From Adineta steineri (lineage: Eukaryota > Rotifera > Eurotatoria > Adinetida > Adinetidae): a stretch of DNA of 64,000 bases. The position numbers and the translations under genes are program-made. The stretch covers positions 102,506 to 166,505 of the forward strand of contig CAJNOI010000179.1 in assembly GCA_905250115.1 (NCBI GenBank). The letters run 5' to 3'. How positions within the stretch are numbered: the stretch's first letter is position 1; the number at the start of each line of letters is the position of its first letter. Of this stretch, positions 35,564 through 51,127 are shown piece after piece. The notes beneath the pieces were generated by a model. It was given only the letters and a program-made list of their open reading frames with translations. It did not search any database and had not been told where the DNA came from.

Positions 35564-37030
35564 TGATGATACGTTTGAGTAGATATTGTTTGTTTTGGTA
35601 GTAAATTTGTGTTAGAAAATGGTAAAAATATAGTTAAACTAGAACGATCAAGTTTTGCTTGAAATTTTCCAAGAGGTGAAATAGGAGTTATTGGCTCAGA
35701 TGTATTACTATCTATTGATCGTTGATTGAAATTAAAGAGATTATAATCATCAGAACTTGATGAAGATGTTTCATTATCAATACTTGATGATATTGGTGTG
35801 GTAAAAGCCATAGAGTCAGATGAATTAATATGAGATTGCATGTCATGAAGTAATAATAAACTTTTTCGACGATTTATTGTTGCTGAATTATTTTCATTTG
35901 TATTTGTTAAATTTCTTTTTATAGATTCAAGTTCATCTATTCGATGTTGCATTCGTTTTTGTTGCCAATCAGTCCAAAAACTAAAATAAAATATATTAAT
36001 AAGTCGAATCATTCTTTATTTTTACCGTTCAGGAATATGATGAGCTCGTTCAAGAACTCTTGAAGATAAATCAAATCGTTGTTGTGGTATAAATGAATTT
36101 GGTGAAATTAAATTATGTGGACGAGAATAATTTGACATACAACCACTGCTAATATATGAACATGGTGTTAGAGCTGAATATGGTGAATACGCTGATGATA
36201 CATGAGTAAAACGAAGATCAGGTACAATTTCTTTTTCAAGTTCACGAATTCGTTCAGCTAATTGATGATAATTTTGTGTTTGACAAAATCTATTACCTCT
36301 GACAGATGCTAATGAAGTATCTGTTAGAGCATTTCGGCGATCTCTTGTATAATCAGATCGATATGACATATTTTGTGTTGCTAATCTGTATGCTTCATAA
36401 ATACTATTCAATTGTGATGATCTTCTTCGAGTATTTTCATCACTAGTCGGACGTGTTTTCTACGATAATGGAATAAAAAATGACGTCTAACATGTAATTA
36501 GATGAAGAAAAAAATATATATATTGAATATATAAACATATATCTCATAAATATTGATTCGTTTTTATCTCTCATGAATAATTAACTCGATTCTTATACAT
36601 CGACTTTCTTGAAATTTTTTTTCCGGGTGTTATTCTTATATTCTATAGTTTATTTTTGATAAAAATAAGAAAATTGCATCTATCCCAAAATAGCAAATAG
36701 AACTATAGGGTTTCTCAAAAGTCATGATCATCTAGAAAGTGCATATAATCTCTCTCTATTATTCGAAGGTCAACTAAACTATCATTAAAAATAAGAAGCA
36801 TACAAAAACGATGTGCCTTATTTTTAATATTATGTTAGATTAATAAGACAAATTTGATAAAAAAATTAATTATAGCTTCGAATAAGATAGTAATTCTATA
36901 ATCTAACTAATATGAAATATTTGATACAAGCTGAGACATCTAATTTCAAGGTCTATTTCGTCTAACATTCTCCCTTTTTTTTAATTATAATTTTTTATTA
37001 ACTTACCTCATTATTTGATATATTATCCAT
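35564..37030 (-). CDS. Hypothetical Ser/Asn-rich protein, 3' end lost in the gap
   Basis: Exons can be joined from the ATG at 37030. The first is MDNISNNE (37030-37007, GTAAGT donor). It is followed by KTRPTSDENTRRRSSQLNSIYEAYRLATQN.. (about 36460-36027), then FWTDWQQKRMQHRIDELESIKRNL.. running into the N run. Short coiled-coil-like segments (HQLAERIRELEKE; RIDELESIKRNL) sit in low-complexity Ser/Thr/Asn/Pro stretches with many Arg. No enzyme domain is seen. It could be a cytoskeletal or scaffold protein. I do not recognise the family. The C-terminus is missing. Confidence 0.7.
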
Positions 37031-37244
37031 TAATTATAAAAACAGATTTCTTAAAATAAAACAAGATAATACTGTATCTTTGTTGCATTTAAATCAACAA
37101 TACACGTATATGTTTATTATGTTAGATTTCTTTTCGTAGGCATCAGCTGGTCTTTTGGCATCAGTTGAATCATTATTATATTATTTATTCTTTTTATTTT
37201 ATCTTACAGAAGGAGAAAAAAACCACAATCGTTTTATTTTATGA

Positions 37245-39630
<2,386 letters not shown>

Positions 39631-40190
39631 TTTTTTAAATAATCAATACGAATAGAAATAAACTTGATTTTATAGTTATATTTTTACAATATAAATGCAT
39701 GATGCAAGAAAAAATTTTTTCTTTTTTCTTTATCTTTTGGTGAAATGAAAAAGAATGATGAAAGAAAATATTTTTATATTTAGTAATGTCTTGCGAAATT
39801 ACTTTAAAAACATTGATGCAATATACGATTTTTCTATTGTAATCTTCTTGATTTATTTTATTGAACTTATCAATTAAAATATTACTAATTGTTGATGGCA
39901 ATAACTTTAATAAGAATTTATAAATGACAGCGACGTAAAATATCATATTATTATTACAAAAAAGAAAAATTAAATTTAACTTAACTTTAATAATTTATTT
40001 AATGTTGACGTTTCGGCTATTATATAGCCATTTTCAAAAATAACTTTTTTACAAATATAACATGAACACAAAAATACATTTAAAATTTTCACTACATAAG
40101 AATAAAATATAGCTATATTACGTATTATCACAATTAGGAGGGGTGCGTGCTGGTGTTTGTGCGTATCGATATCATTTAAAAATAAATCAC
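39631..40190. other. Intergenic with a transposon-like stem
   Basis: On the minus strand at about 40040-40005, GGCTATATAATAGCC forms a 6-base stem with a short loop, followed by GAAACGTC. Such stem plus GAAACGTC tails are often seen in retroelement UTRs. No gene. Confidence 0.4.
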
Positions 40191-40199
40191 AACCACTCT

Positions 40200-40900
40200 T
40201 TGAGTTGGTAAAATGATGTCCAGAATTTGTTTTATACTAAATACTACAGCACCAAAGAAGACATGATTTGGAGCAGGGAACGTTATTTGGGCGGGTACAA
40301 ATATTAAAAATCTAATAAAACTGGTGAGTAAACTGCACCATTTATCATTAATTTTCCAAACAAGATAATATCTGAATTGCTTTGGAATTTTTGTCGAATA
40401 TGGATAGGTAAGCCGTAGTTGGAATGTTCACATAATAACCAAGGATAATTGCGAGTAACTATATTGATCATTCAGGCCGTCTTTTCGTAGCACTCGCATT
40501 ATATCTTGTGTGTAGAACCTGCCTTCGAGGCGTCTGATTTTCCATCCGAAGAATCTCTATTATCGGCTTCCCAGTTTCACAACCAATTTTTCGCCATTCT
40601 CTTGACTTGAAAGATTAGATGCCATTCACTAAATTTTACAAAAGAATAGGATTTAACTAAATTAAAATAATTTAGTTGCTGATCGTACCTTTTGTTATTT
40701 AATGAAAAAGCTGGTTGTGGACGTGAACTTCGAGTTATGAAATGAAATGTGGGAAATTTCATCGATCTTATCTAAGTCGCTCGATGAGATTGTACAGGAA
40801 GAAAACATTTCGAGAAAAAAAATAAATATATATATATATGTACACGTGTACAAGTTTTCTTTCGCTTTTTTGTTACATAGGAATTCGTATCAGGGACGTC
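40200..40900. pseudogene. Decayed locus copy A: membrane-protein segment and coiled-coil segment
   Basis: Minus-strand 40400-40205 translates to FRYYLVWKINDKWCSLLTSF and then VPAQITFPAPNHVFFGAVVF, a hydrophobic segment matching copy B at 42030-41850. The stretch 40415-40690 is inverted with respect to copy B and carries the eroded counterpart (with a stop) of its coiled-coil frame. From about 40713 the two copies run in the same direction again (GTGGACGTGAACTTCGAG). The parent gene is not recognised. Confidence 0.55.
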
Positions 40901-41235
40901 CGCAAAGTGGAGAATGGAGAGATCGATCACCCCCAAAAAAATTAAAATACCGAGAGGGAAGTACAGGGCGAAACATTTTTAGAAATTTGAAGTAACCTTT
41001 TTCAGTAATGAACTTTCTTGCAAAGTCGTCAATCTCCCCCCCCCCTCGAAACAAATTTATGTGGGCTTGCTTGTCTGAAACACTCGGTATATAAACACGT
41101 AATCATGTTCATATATTTTTCAATCTTAATATAATAAGGAATATTCTGTATCTAAGATTAATTTAATTTAATTAGTTTGTCATAACACTTTTCATATTTA
41201 TTAAATACATATTATAGAGTAAACTATGATTTTAG
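40901..41235. other. Intergenic, possible transposon end
   Basis: CAGGGACGTCCGCAAAGTGG at about 40892 and ATCTCCCCCCCCCC at about 41031 recall the ends of non-autonomous DNA elements, but no clear terminal repeats can be paired. Confidence 0.35.
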
Positions 41236-41552
41236 TTTTCCGGGTGTGGTGTGGGTGTGGGTGTGGGTGTGGGTGTGAGTGTGGGTGTGGGTGTAGGGGT
41301 GGGTGTGAGTGTGAATGTGGGTGAGTGTGTAAGGCTGTAAGTGTGAGTGTAGGAACTAGGTGAGTACATTATCTACATCCACCTCCGAACCCACACGCAC
41401 ACCCACCCACACCCACCCACACCCACCCACACCCACCCACACCCACCCACACCCACCCACACCCACCCACACCCGCCCACACCCACCCACACCCACACCC
41501 ACCCACACCCACACCCACACCCACACCCACACCCACACCCACACCCACATAC
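41236..41552. repeat. Head-to-head telomere-repeat array (TGTGGG)n / (CCCACA)n
   Basis: 41243-41345 is G-rich, (GGTGTG)n with GAGTGT variants. After about 40 bases of mixed sequence, 41388-41552 is C-rich. The C-rich side begins with about nine 10-base units (ACCCACCCAC, equivalent to TGTGGGTGGG on the other strand) and ends with about eight perfect CCCACA hexamers. TGTGGG is the known bdelloid telomere unit. The polarity, G strand running right then C strand, is that of two telomeres joined end to end. Frames of Val-Trp or Thr-Pro-His repeats across it are not genes. Confidence 0.85.
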
Positions 41553-41611
41553 CCTGTTTCTCATCTGATACCGGCTTTTTAAAAAAAGTTTTTTTTTTAG
41601 TTGTTTGAGAT

Positions 41612-42480
41612 TCAACAAAATTTTATTATGTGACATCTATTTGAAATGAAATTAACTCTTTTATAGCCAGTGGTACATAAATAAAGTAAACGACGCAAAA
41701 CAAAAACCAAGACTATACATTTCTTTTCTCTTCTTTTTTGGGTGTGGGTGTCGGTATGGAAGTTACTAACTTGATTTAATCGGCCCTTATCCAATAAATA
41801 AAGAACAAAGAGACCAAATACGGGAAGAAGCATTATAAAGTAAGTTGATAAAAAGATGTCCAAGACTTGCTTAATCCCAAACACTAAAGTACCAACGAAG
41901 ACACGATTTGGAGCAAGAAATGTTATTTGAGCGGGTACTGATATTAAAAAGCCAATAAAACTGGTGAGTAAATTGCACCATTTATCATTAATTTTCCAAA
42001 GAAGATAATATCTAAATTCTTTTGGAAAACTATCAAATAATAAAAGGTACGCTCACTTACTAAATTATTTTATTGTAGTTAAATCCTATTCTTTTATAAA
42101 ATTTAGTGAATGGCAACTAATCTTTCCAGTTAACAGACAAGAGACAAATTGGTTGCAAAGCTTGAAAGCCGAATAAAAAGTCTCCAAGAGGAAAATCAAG
42201 CACTCCGAAGACAAGTTTTGGATGCAAGATCTAATGCTGTTGGTAGGAGTAGATACTTGGAAGGGGTCTTATAAGACGTCCTTTCCGATGGTTGGAATGA
42301 TCGTCCTGTGTACTCGCAATTGTCCTTGGTGTGGACGTAAAATTCGAAAGTTGTTAAATGAAATGTGTGAAATTTAAACGATTATATCTATGTCTCTCGG
42401 AGAAAGTGGACAGAAAGAAAACAATTTACACGTGTAGAACAGTATTATTTCGCTTTACTGTTATATAAGAATCTATATAA
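41612..42480. pseudogene. Decayed locus copy B: membrane-protein segment and coiled-coil segment
   Basis: Minus-strand 42030-41775 reads FRYYLLWKINDKWCNLLTSF, VPAQITFLAPNRVFVGTLVF, then STYFIMLLPVFGLFVLYLLD: at least two membrane segments, running on to a stop near 41690. Plus-strand 42133-42272 reads DKLVAKLESRIKSLQEENQA, LRRQVLDARSNAVGRSRYLE, then a stop: a leucine-zipper-like coiled coil that lacks a start codon. Neither is a complete gene. The segment is paralogous to copy A on the other side of the telomere array. A short (TGTGGG)2-3 run is embedded at 41738-41755. Confidence 0.55.
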
Positions 42481-43107
42481 AACGACCATTCGTTCTTCGA
42501 GAATAAAATATTTGTTTTTAATTTTATATTTAGTAATGTATTTTATTAAAATTTACAATTAAAATATTAATTACTAGTAAATTCATTATCGTAATAATGA
42601 CATTATGAAGAATATATGTAAACTAATTAACTATAATTGTCCTCATTATACAATCCGATTAGGAATCGAATGTAAAAAGTTAGAAGACATTCTTTTTTAT
42701 AAAATAAAATAGCTTCATCATCATAGAAATGTTGTATCCATCAATCTAAACATCTTTATAGTAAGTCTGGTTTTAATATCTCCAGAAGAGAAAAAAACAT
42801 ATAGTATACTCAGTTTTCATAGTCGTATTAGTATTACTAATGATAATAGATATTTCAAGAATTTTTGTTGATAAAGATCCTGTATCTGATATCTTATATT
42901 ACTTATATTAGATATCAAGAATTTAGTTGCTCAATAAGCAATATCAAATATATATACTTTTGTTAAATAAATGTAATGAGAAAAACACACAATTATATTT
43001 ATTTCTTATTTTTTTCTTTACAAAAATTTCAAATATATTATTAACATATGATTTCTATTGATTTAAAAAGATATATATTATGTATAACAAACAATATGAG
43101 AATAAAA
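42481..43107. other. Intergenic, AT-rich, no gene seen
   Basis: Contains a GATATCTTATATTAC / TTATATTAGATATC palindrome at about 42889-42917. Otherwise featureless. Confidence 0.55.
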
Positions 43108-44404
43108 TTATTGTCTTAGCACCAATTGATCTGTTTCAGCAGATTTAATTAATGATAATTCATTAATGAATGATTGTATATTTTCAAAATAATCTTTCAT
43201 TACTGGTAAATCATTATGTTTACCAAATGGATATTCATATAATTGACGTTTAGTTGAAGAAAGTGTTTCATTATATAATGTATTTGACATCCATGTTGGA
43301 ATAAGAGGATCAAGTAAACCTGTTAAATAAATACATGGACATTCTATACGACGTACTTTTGGTAATGAATCAAATAAATAAATAAAGCCAATAGATTTTG
43401 TTATACCAATAACACTTTTAGCATATGTTAAGAAATATTTAGCTATTTCAGGTACAGAAATAAAAGCATTTTCAAATATAGCAACTTTAACACGATTTAA
43501 TGGATCACTAACAAGTTGAATAGCAACAGATGCACCAAGACTTGTACCAAGAACAATTATATTCTCAGGCAAAATTTTTTGTTTATAGATTAAATAATCA
43601 TAAGCTGCTTGAGCATCAATATAAAGGCCAAGTTCTGATGGTACGCCAGAACTTTTACCAAAACCTTAAAAAACAAAAAAATTCTTTTATTGATTTCTAT
43701 CTATATATACTAACCTCGATAATCAATAATTAAAATATTGCAATGAATATTTTCATGAAAAAGTTGTAAAACTTCTAATCTATGTGAAATATTTCCACCT
43801 GCACCATGTAAATATAAAATTGTCGTTGTTGAGTTTATATCTCCCACTTGATAAATCCAATAAGCATGAATAAATTCTCCATCAAGTGTTTGCAAATAAA
43901 TCGACTGATAATCCATATTATATTCATCTGGTGTTTGTTCTAATATATGGGTATTTTCTGGTTCATCATTTGAAAAAATATGTTTATTTTGTAGATTTTC
44001 TGTTATTTTACCTAAGTTTTTTAGATTTTTATTAATTGATTGTTTTTTTTTCATAAATTTTAATACTTACCAAATAAACCTTTATCTTTTCGTACACATG
44101 AATGAATATAATTAAGTTGTTTTATTAATTGCTTTTCACCTTCATCTATATTTGATGTTGACATTTCACAACGTAATGCATGAATATCGATTATTTCAGC
44201 ATCAGTTGGAGGCAATGATCGTGGTCTTGAAAATGAAATATTTCTTCGATTATTATTATTACTATTAACACAATTGGTAACTAATGATGTATTACGTGTA
44301 TATTCTCGTAAACTACGTGATTTTTTTATTGTTGAACATGGTGATTTTATTTTTGGTATTTTTAATGATCGATAAGAAGTTATTTGAGGCAAAGTATTTC
44401 CCAT
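43108..44404 (-). CDS. Alpha/beta-hydrolase, ABHD13/BEM46-like
   Basis: Three exons (44404-about 44063; about 44053-43715; about 43667-43108). The basic, Ser/Asn-rich N-terminal part starts MGNTLPQI. The hydrolase domain follows: YLHGAGGNISHR (oxyanion HG), NILIIDYRGFGKSSG, the nucleophile elbow GTSLGASVAI, the acid region GLLDPLIP, and the catalytic His in YPFGKHNDLP. A C-terminal helix FENIQSFINEL follows as in ABHD13. The family includes serine hydrolases acting on lipids or depalmitoylating proteins. The Gly2 could be myristoylated but the context is poor. No membrane helix precedes the domain, unlike vertebrate ABHD13. Confidence 0.85.
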
Positions 44405-47400
44405 AATTAATAATTAAAGATAAACAATAGGAAAATCTAAAAAGAAAAATATTCGATATATATATATATATATATTCATTTAACCGTATAAATTCTTTCT
44501 TAGTTATCATTTTTGATAAGCTAAGCAATGTATTTATGGATGTCACGTTTCCATGTCTAACTGAACTATGCAATAATTTTTATCTCAACTAACGGCATAT
44601 AAAAGAAAAGAATCATTGTATATTTGCCATTGGTAAATAAACATAGATCAGTCAGTATTAACTTCAATCAACACATAGTAATCAAACCACAAATGAGAAA
44701 AAAGAATGGAAAAGAAACAGATCACAAATTGTACAAATAACTAACAGTGATATGAATATAAGATGGATGAACAGCATGAAGTTACTGTTGTTATTACTGT
44801 GATATCAATAAATGACCTACTACTCATCAGGCTATTATGTATGATAGGACCTTATTTCTATCTTCGTTTCTCTGATCTACTACCGCATTTTCCCTGACTG
44901 TCATTCTCGCTCATCCATAGGCACGTATTACATCAGTCGCTCCTGTCTACTGTTGTTTTCTTCTTCCTCCTCCTTATATTGCTCTCTTTCTCTTTCTCTC
45001 TCTCTCCTTCTCATTTTTTTTTCTTTCCCTAAAGACGTCACGTTACCATTTTTATGGGCTCTTTTTTTTTTGCTAACGGCATCGAACAAAATGGATGTTT
45101 GTCTCTTGTTAGTTACAAAATGAAGCGTACAAAGTATGCCTCATAATGCTAATAATAATCTCTCTAAAAAAAATTAAAGACTCTTCGCTTCATTCCGTCT
45201 AGACATTGACTGCCATGTTCTATTAACTTCCGGATGACACAAGAATTGTGTCCATCAAATGTACAAAATGTCATAAATATGTACAATAAGTGAAATCTAA
45301 TATACTCAATAGCTGATAAATCTGTCCAATAAAAGAACAAAAAAAAAAGGAAAATGTATACGGTCGAACATTTTTGTACTCACTTTTTGATTCTGTCAAG
45401 AAACAAAAAATAATTTATGTTTAGAAGAAAAAAAAGCCTTCGATCATAATTACTATTAGTAGACAGAACATGTATATACTATCAAACTTTATGCGAGTAA
45501 ATGATGACAATGTATGTTCATTTTACGGTCATAAAGAATTTTATACGTACAAGCGTAAACGATTAATAATAATGAACATAAAACGCCCTTTTACTCTTTA
45601 ATATTGCGATATCTAATTTAGACAAATGTCTTATATGTTTGTAAGGCAATGATAAATGTATAAGATAATAACATATCGATGAAAGACACTGTATTTAAAG
45701 TATATATATATAGGTTGTAATGATAAACGATAAAATGTGGCCTGTATATAATTTATTCATCCAATAAATTGTTCATTTGTAATACATATCATATAATGTT
45801 TATTAGAACAATATACGACGCAATATTTTTGTTTTAAGAATAGCTTTTCCAGAGACTTAATCCTTTTTCTTAATAATAAAGATAAATACTTCTAATATAT
45901 TTGTTTTTATTATGACACATATCTTTTTCTTTCTTTCGGATTGTTTTTATTTTTTATTTTTTCTTAATTAGACCAATAGTTTATGTGTGCAGATGTGTTA
46001 ATAATCAGTTTTTGTTGTGTAAGTTAGTCATATGCAAAATAGTTATGTATCATAATTAACTATTCATAACTTTTTGAATTCTTAATATATATTACAGATA
46101 GTAGAGAAAAAAAACAATTGTATTCTAATTAGATTTGTTTCCTTTCACTCTTACGTTTTACTGTTTTGACTAAAAATCTATGTTACAAAAAACATCTCAT
46201 TTTATACTTGATTAAACAAACATGGGATAGGATAAGGTGTACTTCAATCATTTGTCTATTGATGCAATTTAAGATATGATCAACCAAACATTTTCTAGTT
46301 TAAATAACAACAAAATTTTCAACAGAAAAAAAATGAAACGTTCTTATACATATGAGGAATACATCTGTCAACAAAGAAATACGTTGATACTACAAAAGCA
46401 ACATAGAACAAGGACAAATGGAAATCAAAATAATATGTATGCATCGTTCATTTCTTTTTATGACTATATTTCAACTGAAGCAGAAATCATTTTTTTTTTC
46501 TTGAGTACTTCTTCTTCAAGGAGAAGAGATTCTTGAATTATATACGATAATAGAAGAGTGAGAAAGAAAAGAAAAGAAAAACGATTGATATCTCGTTGTT
46601 GGTGTAAATATGAATAAACGGCTTCTTGTTTTATATGTCTGAAGTTTAACTATGAAACTATCAATAGTTAATAATTCAAAATATGATGACATATGTATGA
46701 TATAGATTAAAAACTATTTATCTTCATAAAATGTTGATAATTTCATTATATTATTTCCAAGTTGTTTTAAAATCGAATTGATCTGACCTTTGATAATTCA
46801 AAGCATAAAACGAATACAGTGAACAAATATTGTCCTTGACTATCAAGAGCAAAAGAAATAAATAATAGAATAACCGTTGGGAATAATATACTTTTATCCA
46901 GCCGATTTTATTTTTATTTTAATTAAGTGAAATAGAATTGCTTATTGTTAATAACCATATCTATATATATGCCGTGTTTAACTAGAAAGTTGACTCACTA
47001 ATATATTAACTCATCGTACTAAATATTCTTTGACAGTAAGTGTATCTATGAAAAGTTGTCAACTTCAATTAAGAGTGAGAATTGATTTTAAATTTAATAG
47101 TAATTTAAGTGCAATCTTTCATTAAGAAAAAAAAGAAGACTATTGCTAATTAAAATTCAATAAGTATTTAAAAGATTTTCATATATTAATAATATTCCAC
47201 AATTAAACTTTTTAAAACGATCGTTGAAAGCAATTAATAAATCATAATTGAAGATAACGTGAAAGATATTAAATTTAGAATGACAGTTTATATTTAAATA
47301 TATTGATAGTAAATAGTTAATGTCTTATTTTTCTATTCAACACATATATTATTATAAAATTCGATATTTTATCATTGAAGTTATTTACTATAAAGATTCT

Positions 47401-48176
47401 TTTAAGTACAAATACCATCTGCCATCGCTCTATATATCCGTAACATCACAATAGATAACAAAAAACGATTCTAATGTTCACAAGGCAATCATATAAATTA
47501 CTATAAAACAGAATAAAGCTATCCTTTTATTATAAATATATAAGCAGCTTTTCCTATGCTTAAAATCCATCATATATAGAGCAAAGCTATATTCGTATAA
47601 GTGTGCGCTATTGATTGGGGAAATCTTTTTTGTATTGAATGTGTGACAGCATCAGCATGTTTTCTCCTCATAATTTCGAATAATAGAAAGCAATTCATTG
47701 ATATTATCAGTGATCTCTTATAATTAAACTACACAGCAGGTTCTATTCAGATTTATTTTTCTTATCTTTTGTTCTTCGAATCCTTGTTAGAATAGGATAT
47801 GATATAAGTGGTACTATTCATAACCAGGGAATCAACCAATCACTTTTTCTATATATAGAATTTATACATACATTGACGAAAGATTTATTTATTTGGAATC
47901 GATTAAAATGATAGATATAGCTACGATTAAAATAAAAAACCGGGATGAAATAATGTATAGATATATATGATACTAACAAAAATCACATGAGAAAGAAAGA
48001 CCCAACAGAAATAGATTAATGTAGTGGAACATTTAAAACATCATAAATGATCAAAGAGATGTCATAGGAAATGAAAAGAAGAAAAGGAAAGCCGTCATCA
48101 TAATTCAATAATCGATTTCATTACACATATTCTTCTTTTTTCGTAATAAAAATCGACTGAAAATTAATAATTAATT
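44405..48176. other. Long AT-rich intergenic region, no gene seen
   Basis: 3.8 kb without a supported frame. A pyrimidine tract of TCTCTTTCTC type lies at about 44975-45030, and (TA)n runs at about 44459 and 45700. The 46276-46536 frame has random composition and no homology I recognise. Confidence 0.6.
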
Positions 48177-49511
48177 TTATGATTCAGGATCTTTTTCACC
48201 AAGACATACAGTACGAACTATAATATCAGTGACAGCATATGGATCACAATTTGAAGCTGGTCGACGATCTTCTAAATACCCACATTTTTCTTCACCAACT
48301 TGACGAGGAATTCGTACTGATGCACCACGATTAGCTATACCAGCATTAAATTGATTGATCTAAATAGACAAATCTAAATACAAAAAGTATTTCAGTACTA
48401 TATAATCTTACATTTGCTGTTTCATGTCGACCAGTGAGTCGAAGTTCATTATTACGACCATATACACTAATATGTGTTTTATGACGTTGTTGAAGTAGTT
48501 GAATTGCTTCATTAATAATTCTATGAATAATCAAAATACATATCTTAGCATATACATTCAATAAAGAAAAATGATTTACTCAATGCCATTCGGTTCTCGC
48601 ATAGTTTGAGTTGAGAAATTACAATGACATCCAGCACCATTCCAGTCACCTGGAATTGGTTTTGGATCAAAACTAACTTGAACACCAAATTCTTCAGCAA
48701 TACGTAATAATAAATAACGTGATAACCAAAGTTGATCAGCAGCATCAATTCCTTCACATGGTCCAACTTGATATTCCCATTGAGCAGGCATGACTTCGGC
48801 ATTTGTTCCACCTATATTAACTCCAGCATATAAACATGCTTTGTAATGTGCTTCTTCAATATCTCTACCAAGAGCTTGTGATGCACCAACACCACAATAA
48901 TATGGACCTTGTGGATGCGGAAATCCACCTTTTGGCCATCCGAATGGCCATCCATCACGATCTAAAAGTGTATATTCTTGTTCAAGTCCAAACCATGGAT
49001 GTTGATCAGTTGCAGCTTTCATAGCTTCTACACAGCTGATACGTTTATTTGATGCTATAGAAAATATGCATATTTTGATTAAGAAAAAATAAAGATAGTA
49101 TTCGATTTTCTTACAAGTGGGTTCTCTATTATATTTATATGTTTCACACATAACAAGTTTATTTTTTCCAAGCATAAATGGATCATTATAGATAGCTACT
49201 GGTTTGAGATAAATATCCGAATTTGAACCTTCAGCTTGACCTGTTGATGATCCATCAAAATTCCACCATGATAAATCTTTATGTGATTTTGGTTCTTTAT
49301 CAACTGTTCGAGTTTTTGCTATTCAAGAAATAAATAATAATCTGAAGAGGATGTACTCATAAATATTTTGTTTCTTACCTCGAAGATTTTCTCCAGTACC
49401 ATCAATCCATATATAAGTAGCCATAACTTTATTGTCTGGTTGAGGTAATTCCAAATATCGACGAAGTATCGCTTTATCCGTAGAACCAACATTAGTTGAT
49501 TTTGTATTCAT
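48177..49511 (-). CDS. GLUL: Glutamine synthetase, copy 1
   Basis: Five exons. Markers in order are [44 protein letters not shown], then [54 protein letters not shown] (metal and glutamate site) and [20 protein letters not shown]. It ends with [20 protein letters not shown] and [19 protein letters not shown]. The C-terminus is LGEKDPES. Eukaryotic GSII makes glutamine from glutamate, ammonia and ATP as a decamer. The N-terminus has a short extension [14 protein letters not shown] near copy lies 1.6 kb upstream in the same orientation, pointing to tandem duplication. Confidence 0.95.
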
Positions 49512-51127
49512 GATTATACTAATATTTAATAGTTATACTGATCTGTAAACACATAAAACAAAATTATCTATAAACATTTCAATCTCTCTATCTTAACCTT
49601 CTTATCAATCCTATTACTAATGACACCATAAAAATCTTGTTTTTCTGACATGTTTTGATAGTTTTCTTTTTCTCCTGATTTCATCCTATAGCTTCTAGGG
49701 ATGTCGATGTTCACATATATATATTTTTTTTTTCTTTCTCCTATTCTATTATTAAAAACTTCTTTCAGAATAACTTCATCGATGACAACATAGACGACGA
49801 GAAATTTTATTTATATATTGAAATTAATCGAATAAAAAACTTTCTTTTCTCCACTAACATTTTCATAAGGAGTCATGCACTATTCTTAATAATATTAAAA
49901 AAAGAACGAGGTACATCAATATATCAAGAAACTAATTATCTCGTAGAGGAAGTTTATTGTAGATCATAAATATCATAAATAGAATTTCTTATTAATAACG
50001 TATGTTTTTTTTTCTTTCGACGATGACAAATAGACAACATTAAGAAACAATATACTATTGTGCTAAGAATATAAGATTCTTGAGTGTTTTTTATCAGAAC
50101 GAAAAAAAAACGAGAGAGAGGAAACACAGTTGTTTTGTTTTTCTCGATAGAATAGAACCTCGATGAACACATTTTATTCTAAGCGAGAATGCATATACTT
50201 GTAAACAATACTAATGGATACCAACAGATTTTTATCCTGAATATCTCTTTATTGTTCAAGTGCCTATTTAAAAGGAAATTAAAGTATTTAACAAATTATC
50301 TTTTTTTTCAAAAAACATTGATTATTATAATACTTTATTTTTCAAAGTTTTCTTACCTATGTATACCTACATTATCGAAGTCATTTCTTTCTTCACACAT
50401 TGATTCATGAATAATATATATTATTATTGAATTCTACTCAAAAACTAGCATAACATCTAGAATAAATTATCACCTTCGATCCGTATAGTTTTGTTGTATG
50501 TTTTTCAGATTATTATTACGTTTTGACTTGAATCTCTTGTGATATGCCGCTAAGTTTTATGCTTCTTTCTTTCTTTTCTTTTCCTGTCAAATGCTTTATA
50601 TCTAATTCTCTTTGACTAATATGAAGCTTTGATCTTCTTGAATGAGACCGGAAAAAAATATCAATACACTCAGAATATACCGAGCGTTAAAATGTTCGCA
50701 TAAATTATATTCTTTTTATGAAAAATAAATGACGTATAATAATATAATCATTTTTTTGGTTTTAATATATGTTCAATTAAAATCTATCGTATGCGGTTAT
50801 TATGGTAATTTGCATAACGATGAGAAGACATATTCAATGTAAGAAACTATTTTATACCAAAAAATGTGTGACATGAATAGCATACAATCAATAGAAGGAC
50901 TAAAATCAGATTTCATTAGAATAAGAATCAAAGTATATATTCGAATGCAAAACGGATTTATTAGTACATCAATCAATTTAATTCATATATCTGAACGTGA
51001 TTTTAATTATAACAGAAATAAGAAACAAATGCATATTGATACTAAAGTGCTATATCTACTCGGTTATATACATCCGCCTACAAATTAGAAAAAAAAAACT
51101 ATTGATAGCATAATTTTAAATGATAAA
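49512..51127. other. Intergenic between the two glutamine synthetases
   Basis: AT-rich. The plus frame at 50864-51088 and others are not supported. An acceptor-like TTTACAG on the minus strand lies about 37 bases before the copy 1 start. Confidence 0.55.

Noticed and set aside
40005..40045. Hammerhead ribozyme of a Penelope-like element
   Set aside because: The stem followed by GAAACGTC is suggestive, but the conserved CUGANGA core is not present; the matching place reads TTGAAAATG. Kept only as a transposon-like stem.
41356..41636. Long frames of Val-Trp, Cys-Gly and Thr-Pro-His repeats as genes
   Set aside because: They are translations of the telomere-like hexamer array in different frames.
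46276..46536. Possible small gene in the 3.8 kb gap between hydrolase and glutamine synthetase
   Set aside because: Composition is random and AT-driven, and there are no splice-consistent neighbours or recognisable motifs.
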